A stretch of 64,000 bases of DNA, taken from positions 62,001 to 126,000 of the forward strand of contig DAINSK010000004.1 in the NCBI GenBank assembly GCA_036741355.1, read 5' to 3'. The stretch is from JBBRGK01 sp036741355 (GTDB taxonomy: Bacteria; Chloroflexota; Dehalococcoidia; CAUJGQ01). Shown piece after piece: positions 27,101-34,142 of this stretch; position 1 is the first letter of the stretch; every line of letters begins with the position of its first letter. The notes beneath the pieces were generated by a model. The model saw nothing but the letters and a program-made list of their open reading frames with translations. It was not told the origin of the DNA and ran no database searches. The translations under genes were made by a program, and so were the position numbers.

Positions 27101-27520
27101 TAGGAGGAGCCGCACAAACGTACGTTCGAGGTCTATGCCCGGCGCGTCCGATCGGTAGACACTCCATACCTCGCGCTGGGCTGCAACGATGTAGCTTCCC
27201 GCGGTAAGCGCCTTGCCGGGTTGCGCCGGGTCCTGCAGCACTTCGCCGAGGTAGACAGATATCTGGCCATCGGGCGCGGGAACAGCGAGAGTCGCGGCCG
27301 CGGCATCGATCAGCGCTTCGAGGCGCTGGGCGACGGCCGACGACTGCTGATCTGCGAAAGAGCCGCTCTGCACGAAGATGCGCAAGTGAGGGGATTGCTC
27401 GACGCGCCGCTCAATCGGCCCGCTAACCCCTAAAGGCTCGAAACAGCTTCCGCAAACCAGCGACCCCGGCGGGTTAGGTTGGCCGCAAGCCGGGCAGCGT
27501 CTATCTGATGCCATCGCCAT
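24104..27520 (-). CDS. multidomain ABC exporter with zinc ribbon, cNMP-binding and FHA domains
   Basis: A 1138-residue fusion. Order: N-terminal zinc ribbon (residues 9-26, CPACGQ...CGSC); a soluble domain (about 45-270) resembling a degenerate peptidase-MA-like fold without HExxH; a six-helix ABC exporter membrane domain (about 280-560); the ATPase domain (about 605-850) with Walker A GPSGSGKST, signature LSGGQ, Walker B VLVLDEATSALD and the switch His; a cyclic-nucleotide-binding domain (about 880-995, GDYFGEIALMYDVPRTATV phosphate cassette); and a C-terminal FHA domain (about 1045-1135, IGRHPSNDIVMADRRVSGFHA, SSNGT) that binds phosphothreonine. The half-transporter should dimerise and export lipid, peptide or drug. 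The fusion suggests control by a cyclic nucleotide and by a Ser/Thr kinase partner. Confidence 0.9.
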   Translation of the reverse strand: MAMASDRRCPACGQPNPPGSLVCGSCFEPLGVSGPIERRVEQSPHLRIFVQSGSFADQQSSAVAQRLEALIDAAAATLAVPAPDGQISVYLGEVLQDPAQPGKALTAGSYIVAAQREVWSVYRSDAPGIDLERTFVRLLLSMHTGSDPARAPFLLDGLVGVFGQIMGLVPPPEQLSLMLAGAKASGMPLEIAPLFAGPSEANAQIYDAASTSFVGWLISDRGPEGFLKLLSDYDPQQPAATAKAAYGQTFEALEKRWQQALRKSAPSVGGIGRFLRTSLVYLRPYRGKQIEIIVYILFGIIFSQLLPHAQRYLIDNALTTKKDTSLLVKMLVAGLILFFVMGLASLRETYLSAEIGEGVLRDMRRQMFAKLQDLSAGYYSKTGTGDILSRMSNDLFAVEFALTGALLQGLVLVLTFLASLASLLYLDWKLTVIALVALPFFYLITRFLGPPASRASRDRQERLSDVTTVLQENVTAQPVIRAYGLKRSFLREWMDQTAGLYKSAIRLTFLGSLFGLSASLLTTLIQVLAFGVGGYYVIQGQLSLGALVAFLSLLGGLIAPAQSLSGVAQSLQQASGAMDRVTELLNAEPAVADRPDSREMGPLRQGITFENVTFSYTGGEPQLEDVSFTIPAGASVAFVGPSGSGKSTVTNLILRFYDADRGSVRMDGADARDLSIDSLRGQMGLVFQENFLFNRSVRENIRFGREDATDQEVDAAARAAEVHEFITNMPQGYDTVVGERGSNLSGGQRQRLSIARAILRNPSVLVLDEATSALDPRTENAINHTLASLARGRTTISVTHRLAAAATADRIYVLDRGRLMEEGTHAELLTSGGLYARLYEEQSGGTTDGVLRMALEIEYLRRVPIFARLNGDQLSRLASRLTTERFEVGSNIVRAGEAGDKLYLVVSGEAEVLTQDSGATGRILVVLRSGDYFGEIALMYDVPRTATVRARTSVTVYALDQQDFRTLLQSIPGMRQTIEQAAADREASHAIGPTTPGVTSASTDEAGAAFHTAGARLAEPDLTGRSDASAAMVAAPWTRRRARLLVLEGENAGRAYTLNDEFTGIGRHPSNDIVMADRRVSGFHARIDRGSSGSYTVTDSGSSNGTTLDGELLTEPAELADGAKLALGQTILRFEKGA

Positions 27521-27564
27521 CGCTGGACCTCCGGTGCATGGCGGCAGTATCTGCTATGCGGAAT

Positions 27565-27912
27565 TCATGCGACAAGCATGTGGGGCCCACGGATCCCGAT
27601 ATTTTTCAGCATGCATAAACCACCCATCGAGTGGCCGATGAGCAAGAACCGGGGCAGATCGAGGTGCAGGACCAGCTCAAACACATCTTCTGCATAGCGT
27701 TCGATCGTGTATCCGGTCTTAGCGTGGCTGCTGTCCCCGGCGCCGCGGAGGTCGACGCGAATGATCCGCCAGTCCGCCGGCAGACGCGGCACGGTCTCGT
27801 CCCAATCGCGCATTGAACCGGTGTAGCCATGTACGCGCACGATGACATCGCCGGAACCCTGGCGGTCTTCGTAGTGGAGTACGGTGCCATCGCTGGTTGT
27901 AAAGGTCGTCAT
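27565..27912 (-). pseudogene. truncated alpha/beta hydrolase
   Basis: A 115-residue fragment of an alpha/beta hydrolase. The N-terminal sheet, oxyanion region (VRVHGYTGSMRDWD), RVDLRGAGDSS and the nucleophile elbow LIGHSMGG are present, but the chain stops 18 residues after the elbow, where about 150 more with the catalytic Asp and His are expected. The stop is a TGA, but the bases after it show no hydrolase sequence, so this is deletion, not selenocysteine. Probably non-functional. Confidence 0.75.
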
Positions 27913-27946
27913 GCGAGTCTCCTTTGGCGGTGGTCCCGTAAAATTG

Positions 27947-28849
27947 TCAGTCTACGCGCGGTTGCGCGGACGCAAACGGGTCGCGTCCGGCCTGAATGCG
28001 GTTGGCTACTTCCCGGCTCAACACCGGGTTGGCGGCAACAATCGACCCGTGCCACTTGCGAAGGCCGAGATCCTGGGGCGCTTCGAACGCATACAACGGC
28101 GTCCAAGGTTGGTCCCGCTCGTCGCGCCGGAGGACGACGCCGTTGCTCTCGAGGATGAGCGAGACGCCGGCCGCTACGTCCCACAGCCGCGGAATCCAGA
28201 AAGCGACGAACGGCAGCGCACCGCAGGATGTGAGTGCCAGTTCGAGCGCAATGCTGCCAAGCGTGCGGACATCTTTGCGACCGCGGAGCTCCCGCCGCCG
28301 TTCGATCTCTGATTGATAGGCGGCCGGCAAATGTGATAGGCGCGCGGGATGCAGGCACGGATCGGCGTCGACCGAGATCGGCTGGCCGTTCATCCTCGCG
28401 CCGCCGGCCTTGCGCGCCGTGAACAACGCCGGACCGCCATCGGGACCCAGCGGCGTGTAGATCGCGCCCGCTATGGGGACCCCGTACCAGAGCACGCCAA
28501 TTGACACGCACCACAGCGACAGACCGTTCAGGTAATTTGTGGTGCCGTCTAACGGGTCGATGACCCAGACGATGGGCGTGCGGTCGGGGCCCGGATCGCG
28601 GCCCTCCTCGCCGATGACGCACTCGTCGGGAAATCGGTGTGAGATCTCTCGAAAGAGGAACTCTTCGGCTTCGCGATCGGCTTCACTGACGGGGTTGCCG
28701 GTGCCGTTGCCCTTATATTCGATGTGTAATGAGCCGCGGGCTCTGGCTGCGAGCCGCTCACCCGCCTCGATGGCCCACTTCCCTGCGCAAGCCTCGATCT
28801 CTTTGAAGAGAGACGTTTCTACCTTGTCCGCCGCGTCCGTCGTCACCAC
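27947..28849 (-). CDS. inositol monophosphatase family protein
   Basis: A 300-residue Mg2+-dependent phosphatase. Metal-ligand motifs: GEEG (first Glu), WVIDPLDGTTNYLNG (DPLDGT), and the C-terminal WDVAAGVSLILESNGV (WD, AG). Members hydrolyse inositol-1-phosphate, 3'-phosphoadenosine phosphate or fructose-1,6-bisphosphate; the sequence does not separate these. GTG start. Upstream lies the truncated hydrolase on the same strand with a 34-base gap. Confidence 0.9.
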   Translation of the reverse strand: MVTTDAADKVETSLFKEIEACAGKWAIEAGERLAARARGSLHIEYKGNGTGNPVSEADREAEEFLFREISHRFPDECVIGEEGRDPGPDRTPIVWVIDPLDGTTNYLNGLSLWCVSIGVLWYGVPIAGAIYTPLGPDGGPALFTARKAGGARMNGQPISVDADPCLHPARLSHLPAAYQSEIERRRELRGRKDVRTLGSIALELALTSCGALPFVAFWIPRLWDVAAGVSLILESNGVVLRRDERDQPWTPLYAFEAPQDLGLRKWHGSIVAANPVLSREVANRIQAGRDPFASAQPRVD

Positions 28850-29140
28850 TCCACGAGACTCAAACCCAATGTCGCGTCTCGTTTATCATGCCACAGTGAC
28901 CGGTACCCGGCACGATTTGGCGACCTTCGTGGTCATCAGTGCAACCAACGAATGAGCTCCTACCGCATTTGCCGTTTGAGTGCCGGCGCGTTGCAAGGTA
29001 GTTTTGGCGCCCTCAGACGCTTGCCTGGCCTGCGAGACCGCATTGGCCGCCGCCTGGTCTGCTAGTATTGACCAGCCGCGGTTTCGCGATCTGAGAAGGG
29101 CGTCTACCAGCGTCGTACGGGGTCCGGGGAGAGTGACGGG

Positions 29141-29971
29141 ATGAACACCAACGGCTATGCGCGTCCGGAATTGCTCGCCGAGCCCGAGTGGCTGGCCGAG
29201 CATATCAACGACGAAACCGTGCGCGTAATCGACTGCGCCACGCTAGATGCTTACCGACGGGCCCATATCACCGGCGCGGTGGGGCTGCCGGTTCACATCT
29301 ATATCAAGGATCCCAAGGACGAGACCTTCGTCATGCCGCCCGACCAGTTTGCAGAACTCATGGGCAAGCTTGGGGTCGGGGACGACACGACCGTCGTGAC
29401 CTACGACGATAACAACAGCCTGGTCGCAACTCGCCTCTGGTGGGTGCTGAATTACTACGGCCATACCAAAAGCAAAGTGCTCAACGGCGGCTGGCACCGC
29501 TGGCTGCATGAGGGCAGGGCCATCACCCCCCACGCGGCGCACCCGCAGCCAGCAACCTTCACGCCAACGACCAACGAGGACCTGGTTTGCGGCCTCGATG
29601 ACCTCAAGGGGCGCATCGGCAAGGCGGGCGTACAGATCATGGACGTGCGCACCGACGAGGAATGGACGGGTGCGAACGACCGTGGCAACAAGCGTAGCGG
29701 CCACGTTCCCGGAGCCGTCCACCTCGAATGGCTTAAATTCGTCTCGAAAGACGACCGGCGCGTGTTCCTGCCCGCCGACGATCTGCGGGCGATGCTAAGA
29801 GAGGTTGGCATCACTCCAGAATCGGAAGTCGTCACTTATTGACAGGGAGGCATCCGTGCGGCGCACGGAATGTTTGTGTTGAAGCTGCTCGGTTGGGACC
29901 GCGTCCGCAACTACGATGGCTCGATGCGCGACTGGGCGAACCGCGACGATACGCCGCTGACGGTCGACTAG
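29141..29971 (+). CDS. selenocysteine rhodanese (thiosulfate/3-mercaptopyruvate sulfurtransferase), in-frame TGA read as Sec234
   Basis: Reading through the TGA at 29840-29842 gives a 276-residue two-domain rhodanese. The N-terminal domain (about 1-140) is inactive, with Asp in VVTYDDNNSL at the Cys position. The C-terminal domain ends VVTY-U-QGGIRAAHGMF, then KLLGWDRVRNYDGSMRDWANR: the SseA-like active-site loop TYCQxGxRA with the catalytic Cys replaced by selenocysteine. The reading frame continues 43 codons to TAG with the full family C-terminus. A 7-bp hairpin SECIS follows (29853-29869). A GGGGAGAG site precedes the ATG. The enzyme would move sulfane sulfur (or selenium) to an acceptor; a persulfide would form on Sec234. 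The lipoprotein, MoaD/ThiS-like and hypothetical genes follow on the same strand. Ending at 29842 would leave no catalytic residue. Confidence 0.92.
29853..29869 (+). promoter_or_regulatory. putative bacterial SECIS hairpin of the rhodanese
   Basis: TCCGTGC and GCACGGA form a perfect 7-bp stem around a GGC loop. The loop starts at the 18th nucleotide after the UGA with G in its first two positions. This agrees with bacterial SECIS rules and closely parallels the element in the peroxiredoxin gene (17th nucleotide). Confidence 0.82.
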
Positions 29972-30047
29972 CAGTCAGGCCGGCACGATGCGGCGCGGCG
30001 GCGTACGGTTAACAACCTCGAAATCGGCCCGGTGCTACACTTGTCGC

Positions 30048-30800
30048 GTGCATAAGTGGCGAGAAATTGGGCTATCTCGGAGGCGCCTCCTCCTGCTGAA
30101 CGTGGCCCCGGCTGCGTTCGCCCTGCTTGCCTGTTCGAATGCAAAGCGACTGGCGCTAAAGAACGTCGAGCCGCTCCTTCTTGCTGAATTGGCGCTCGCG
30201 CCTGCCGATCTCGGCGGGCTCTATGTTGTTGATTCTGATCGCTATCTGGACCAGGACGGCAACAGCGTTTCGGCGCCGAGCAAGAATTTCATCCGCCAAT
30301 TACGAGTCAAAGACACGACAGCCGCCGCCAGCCCTGACACCGCGGCCACGGTAATCCTCGTCACGCTGGACGATCAGGGACAGGAGGCCGCGACCGAGTT
30401 CGTCGATGCCGCCGATGACCAGGACGTGGGACCGGCAAATCTGGCCGACTACATTCAGCAGCGGATTCCGGGAAGCCACGACGCCCACGCCGAACTGATC
30501 GAAGATTTCCCCACCTACGACGATGCTACAGTGGCAAATCGCCTGACCTGGCAGCAGCCGGTTAACGGCGCCGAGCAGACGATGAAGGCCTATGGCGTCT
30601 ATATTCGCAGTGGTGGCCTGCTGACGCTGGTAGCGCTACGAGCGCCCGCAGACTCCGAGGGTAACGAGCCGGAAAGCCTTCGTCACCAAGCCGAAACGGT
30701 CGTTCACATACAGGCAGACAAGCTCACATATCCCCCGGCGTCGCGGAACGGACCGCGGACGCGATTCCAATCGACCGGAAACCCGGTGGATAAGGAGTAG
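30048..30800 (+). CDS. lipoprotein, hypothetical
   Basis: A 250-residue secreted lipoprotein: RRR followed by a hydrophobic segment ending FALLAC (lipobox, Cys around residue 29). The mature part is acidic, with a mixed alpha/beta pattern and no recognised domain. I chose the GTG at 30048: a TACACT -10 box (30036-30041) ends seven bases before it and no ribosome site is present, so it is probably leaderless. A longer reading to 29988 would overlap that promoter. It lies between the Sec-rhodanese and the MoaD-like gene; its role is unknown. Confidence 0.6.
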   Translation: MHKWREIGLSRRRLLLLNVAPAAFALLACSNAKRLALKNVEPLLLAELALAPADLGGLYVVDSDRYLDQDGNSVSAPSKNFIRQLRVKDTTAAASPDTAATVILVTLDDQGQEAATEFVDAADDQDVGPANLADYIQQRIPGSHDAHAELIEDFPTYDDATVANRLTWQQPVNGAEQTMKAYGVYIRSGGLLTLVALRAPADSEGNEPESLRHQAETVVHIQADKLTYPPASRNGPRTRFQSTGNPVDKE

Positions 30801-30807
30801 CGGGACC

Positions 30808-31044
30808 ATGATCGATGTAAAGCTCATGCCGTTGCTGGCAAAGCGAGCGGCATCGAAAAAAGAGCAGCTGACGGTCGCATTCCACTCGGGGCTGACGCCT
30901 GCAGCTGTGGCCGAGTCCGAAGGCTTTCACGGCGCCGACCTCGATCCGCTGCTCGCGGTGGTCAACGGCAGCCAGGTCGAGCTTGACTCGCAGCTTGCGG
31001 ACGGCGACCGTCTCGAGCTGATGATCGGCATCGCGGGAGGCTAG
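30808..31044 (+). CDS. MoaD/ThiS-family sulfur-carrier-like protein
   Basis: A 78-residue beta-grasp protein. It ends LMIGIAGG, the C-terminal Gly-Gly that is adenylated and thiocarboxylated in MoaD and ThiS. The family's hydrophobic pattern VVNGSQVELDSQLADGDRLELM is clear. It could supply sulfur to molybdopterin, thiamin, or another pathway. It starts 8 bases after the lipoprotein gene. The nearby Sec-rhodanese could feed sulfur to it (inference). No E1-like activating enzyme is nearby. Confidence 0.8.
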   Translation: MIDVKLMPLLAKRAASKKEQLTVAFHSGLTPAAVAESEGFHGADLDPLLAVVNGSQVELDSQLADGDRLELMIGIAGG

Positions 31045-31049
31045 CCGGA

Positions 31050-31520
31050 GTGCGACCTACCGCTTCCGAAGTCATCCGCGGCGTTAGCCGCAGCCTGTTC
31101 GACGAGATCCTACCCGAGTTGTCGTCGCCCTGGTCGCAGGCGCAGTTGCGCTATGCTCTGACCGCGCTGGATACGGTGGCCAATGAGTGGGATGCCGCGG
31201 TCGAAAATCTCGTCCGCGAAAATGCGCGACTGGAGGTCTTCTGCCGCTCCGCGGAGGAGGCTACGGTCGGTTTCCCCGATGAGAGGCTTGCGGCCATTGC
31301 ACGTCCGCTCAGCGCCGTCCTCGAGTTGTCGCCGCCGCCGGACCTCCGTGTCGGCACCCTCTCCGAACGCAATAACGCGCTGTGGAGAGCTATCGAACCG
31401 CTGATCGAGTTCTTGGCCGCCACGGACGAAGGACCGAAGCGGGTAGTAGCCCTGCGCGCTGAGTTGCAATCGATGTTGCGTGACTACGTTATCGCGCGTC
31501 AGTATCGCAAGGGCGGCTAG
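31050..31520 (+). CDS. hypothetical helical protein
   Basis: A 156-residue soluble, mostly helical protein with a GTG start and GGGAGG 9 bases upstream, overlapping the end region of the MoaD-like gene. Helices with regular Leu/Ala and charged positions; motif-like strings such as RENARLEVFCRSAEEA. No known domain. Five bases separate it from the preceding stop, so it is probably co-transcribed with the sulfur-carrier gene. A 13-bp inverted repeat begins at its stop codon. Confidence 0.55.
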   Translation: MRPTASEVIRGVSRSLFDEILPELSSPWSQAQLRYALTALDTVANEWDAAVENLVRENARLEVFCRSAEEATVGFPDERLAAIARPLSAVLELSPPPDLRVGTLSERNNALWRAIEPLIEFLAATDEGPKRVVALRAELQSMLRDYVIARQYRKGG

Positions 31521-31612
31521 TGTTCCGTCACTCGAATTCTGATGGTTTTCGCGCCCGATGCCACAAAGCAAACAAAGCACGGTAACAGTCAATTCCCCCG
31601 TGATGGAACACT
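31519..31612. repeat. 94-bp inverted-repeat-flanked segment
   Basis: AGTGTTCCGTCAC (31519-31531) and GTGATGGAACACT (31600-31612) are inverted copies with one mismatch, spaced by 68 bases. This could be a small MITE-like element, or a stem in the 3' end of the upstream transcript. No target-site duplication is visible. Confidence 0.4.
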
Positions 31613-31645
31613 GGCGGCGATTCCTCTTACCGGTTTACTCACAAA

Positions 31646-31993
31646 TTACGCCGTTACGAAGCGGCCGACTTTGTCCAGCAGATCGGTGAGCTCGAACGGC
31701 TTGGCAAGGCTGTCGTCTGCCTGCAGCTCCCGGCTGTAGCTTGCGACCTCGGTACCGGCGGTCATGACGATGATGGGCAAGTCTCGAAACTCTTTCCGAG
31801 CCTCGCGAGCGAATTCGGGACCGTCCATGACGGGCATGTTGATGTCCAGCAGTACGACCGCGACTACGACTTCCCGCAGTCTCTCAAGCGCAACCCGGCC
31901 GTTGCGAGCGGTAGTTACGGCAATTCCTTCCGCTTCGAGCGCCATCCGGATGAAGCCAACGATGTCTGGATCGTCGTCCACAACCAGTATCAA
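31646..31993 (-). CDS. single-domain response regulator
   Basis: A 115-residue CheY-like receiver: VVDDDPDIVGF (acidic pocket), VLLDINMPVMDG (phospho-acceptor Asp), VMTAG (Thr) and SLAKPFE (Lys). No output domain. The TTG start has GGGAGGAC 4-8 bases upstream and begins directly with the first strand. Orphan; resembles the receiver at 10193-10615 (both end in ...FELTDLL/FELDDLL...), so the two may be paralogues. Confidence 0.85.
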   Translation of the reverse strand: MILVVDDDPDIVGFIRMALEAEGIAVTTARNGRVALERLREVVVAVVLLDINMPVMDGPEFAREARKEFRDLPIIVMTAGTEVASYSRELQADDSLAKPFELTDLLDKVGRFVTA

Positions 31994-32177
31994 CGCGTCC
32001 TCCCGTCGCGAATCTGAGCCGCAATCGTGGCAAAGCCCACACTCGGTGCATTGGTAGGGTGCCGTCGATGCACGGACGGAACGTTACCATCCCGTTTGCC
32101 GCGGGACAATGCACGCCGCTCGCAACTTTATGGCAACCTTGGCGACGACGAGGTGCGATGGAGGACCGTTTGACGGC

Positions 32178-32342
32178 CTAGTCCGAGTCCATGTAAGAGA
32201 GCGGAACGCGCATGCCGATAAGGAGCGCGCGGCGGGCTTCGGAGGTGGTTCGGGCTTCGCAGATTAGACAGATACCACCGGAAACAGTATGCGTTTGGGT
32301 CGCAGGTATGTAGAAATAATCGCATACGGCGCAACGAGTCAT
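32178..32342 (-). CDS. small zinc-ribbon-like protein
   Basis: A 54-residue protein: CAVC at the N-terminus and CLIC 18 residues later form a likely four-Cys zinc site. The ATG at 32342 is preceded by GGGGGTG at 8 bases; a longer reading adds an unrelated N-terminus. No named family. It sits alone in a divergent pair with the DinB-family gene. Confidence 0.55.
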   Translation of the reverse strand: MTRCAVCDYFYIPATQTHTVSGGICLICEARTTSEARRALLIGMRVPLSYMDSD

Positions 32343-32561
32343 GATGGACACCCCCGCTACTATCGCTCCTAATCGCTCATTGTGCACGGGAATGAAACGA
32401 TATGCCGTGGAGATTACTGAATTAGCGTATTGCAGCCTCTCGGGGCTTACAAGGCCCAATCCATCGCTATTGTCTATCGCATGCATCAAAATTCGTCACT
32501 GAGCGTCCCATTACGGCTACACTGCGAGCGTGGCAGTGATCTGCGGCGAACGGAGCGTGCA

Positions 32562-33068
32562 ATGTCGGACGAGACCCGGCGTCTAATCCGCGAGTTACAG
32601 CAGGCGATGAATCAAACGCTGGACAGCCTGTACGACCTGGCTGATGCGAAGCTCGACGAGGCATGCACCCACCCGTGCGGACGTGGGCCCGGACAGACGG
32701 CGTCGCTCTGGCACCTGTTGGCGAACGACATCGACCACGAAAAAATGCATGCCGCGCAGATTCTCTCTACCCGTCACGATCTGCGCCTGATGCAGACCCA
32801 GACCCAACGTCTCCTTGCTGGCTGGTTGCAGGAACGCGCGGCGCTCATAGGATCGTTGATCGGTTTGCCCGATGAGGCATTGGACAGCCGCGTGAAGGGC
32901 GAGTGGAGCATTCGAGAGGCGGTGGAGCACACGATGTTCTGGGAGCGAGACTCTATCCAGGCGGGTCTGCAGGATATTGCCGGGGGCGGACCCTGGCGTG
33001 CCGATCCCGGTCTAGAATACGGCGGCCCCGTACCGCGGCAGGCCGTCTCGGCATTCAAGGAATCATGA
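32562..33068 (+). CDS. DinB/YfiT-family metal-binding protein
   Basis: A 168-residue four-helix protein. ANDIDHEKMHAAQIL carries the first His of the family's metal triad, and EWSIREAVEHTMFWERDSIQ the later His. DinB-like proteins are stress-related metalloproteins and some are thiol-dependent transferases; the reaction is unknown. ATG with GGAG upstream; a TACACT -10 box lies at 32518-32523. The stop lies 9 bases before a palindromic repeat element. Confidence 0.75.
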   Translation: MSDETRRLIRELQQAMNQTLDSLYDLADAKLDEACTHPCGRGPGQTASLWHLLANDIDHEKMHAAQILSTRHDLRLMQTQTQRLLAGWLQERAALIGSLIGLPDEALDSRVKGEWSIREAVEHTMFWERDSIQAGLQDIAGGGPWRADPGLEYGGPVPRQAVSAFKES

Positions 33069-33076
33069 GCGGGGCT

Positions 33077-33246
33077 CCTAACCCTCGTCTCCCTTCCCGG
33101 TGCGGGAAGGGACGATATTTGGAAGCAGGGGTCCGGCCCGGTGGTGGTTCGGATTGGATGCATTGCCATGCGCCCCTACGGCAGTTGCAGCAACGGGACT
33201 CGTAGCAAGCTCCCCTTCCCTCTCAGGGAAGGGGACGGGGGTTAGG
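33077..33246. repeat. palindrome-pair repeat element, copy 1 (170 bp)
   Basis: The element starts CCTAACCCTCGTC and ends GACGGGGGTTAGG, so its ends are inverted copies. Just inside each end is a small palindrome: CCCTTCCC/GGGAAGGG at 33091-33111 and again at 33212-33234. The core is unrelated to the other copies. It overlaps the stop of the gene at 33223-33990. Copies 2 and 3 at 39256 and 54841 have the same design. Confidence 0.7.
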
Positions 33247-33990
33247 TGTGACGGCGCGGGCAGCGATCGCTGCGATCGTATCCGGCTGGGCGCGGACGGT
33301 GCCGCAGTGCGGGCAAAAGTGCCAACTCGCGCGCAAGGGTTTGTGGCAGTCAGCGCAGCGTTTGGCAGCGCCGGGTACGCCGCGCACCGCGGCTATCGCT
33401 GCCGTGGCTTTCTCCAGAGTGACTCCCTGTCGGGCGAGGCTACTGACCATTTGAATATCGGAGAGGCGTAGAACGGCCAGAAGAAGGTGCTCGGTGCCGA
33501 TGCTTGGATCGTGCCAGCGTCGGGCTTCATTCTTCGCCAGGCCGGCGAAGCGGCGGCCGCTTACCGCGCGGGACAGCACCGATACATTGAGCATCAGCGG
33601 ACGGAGGGTCGGTTCGTTGACCCCCAAGCCGCGGAGGACGCGGGCTCCGAGGCCGTCGTCTGACCTTGCGAGCGCAAGCAGCACGTGCTCGGGATAGAGT
33701 ACGGCATAGTCGGAAAGTTGCCAGGCGGCGAGCACGACCTGTGCAGCTTCCGTCGTGCAGATCTGCAGCCGCCATCCGGGCGGCGACGCCACCGCGCTCG
33801 CCGGAGGCGCGATACCGGGTGGCAGCACTTTGCCGATATAGCGGCTGACGGTGCGGGCCTTCACCTTCCAAAACACATACCAGTAGGGCCCGTGTCCGCC
33901 CTTGCGGTCGCAGGTCTTACACCCTTGCTTCCCGCAGCGCACAAGCTGCGGGCGGTAGGAGCGTCCCTCGAAGCTGAACGATGCGTCCAC
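33223..33990 (-). CDS. Clp N-terminal-domain protein fused to Cys-rich and zinc-ribbon modules
   Basis: A 255-residue fusion. N-terminus (1-70): RPQLVRCGKQGCKTC followed by GHGPYWYVFWKVK and TVSRYIGK, a Cys-containing basic module seen at the start of DUF6788-like proteins. Middle (about 85-205): two Clp_N repeats (HVLLALARSDDGLGARVL and TEHLLLAVLRLSDIQMVS), the substrate/adaptor-binding fold of ClpA/ClpC. C-terminus: a CADCHKPL...CPHCG zinc ribbon. It may be a free Clp_N adaptor that binds ClpC-type unfoldases or nucleic acid. The last eight residues and the stop lie in the repeat element copy 1. Confidence 0.75.
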   Translation of the reverse strand: MDASFSFEGRSYRPQLVRCGKQGCKTCDRKGGHGPYWYVFWKVKARTVSRYIGKVLPPGIAPPASAVASPPGWRLQICTTEAAQVVLAAWQLSDYAVLYPEHVLLALARSDDGLGARVLRGLGVNEPTLRPLMLNVSVLSRAVSGRRFAGLAKNEARRWHDPSIGTEHLLLAVLRLSDIQMVSSLARQGVTLEKATAAIAAVRGVPGAAKRCADCHKPLRASWHFCPHCGTVRAQPDTIAAIAARAVTPNPRPLP

Positions 33991-34142
33991 GTACGTATCC
34001 GATTTCTGACGTCCGGCCCGCGGCGCAAAGCACCATCACCGGGTTTGCGTGTATCCGGATAATAGCAGCCTGCGGAGCGCTGTCCATCCCGCGGCAAACT
34101 CGATGTAGCGATTCCGGCAACGTGCTGGAGGCTACTCCTCGA

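Noticed and set aside
27565..27912. TGA at the end of the alpha/beta hydrolase as a third selenocysteine codon
   Set aside because: Bases after it do not encode hydrolase sequence, no catalytic position lies there and no hairpin fits.
28886..29059. Ala-rich minus-strand small open frame
   Set aside because: No usable start codon or ribosome site, and it overlaps the leader of the Sec-rhodanese; composition alone is not enough.
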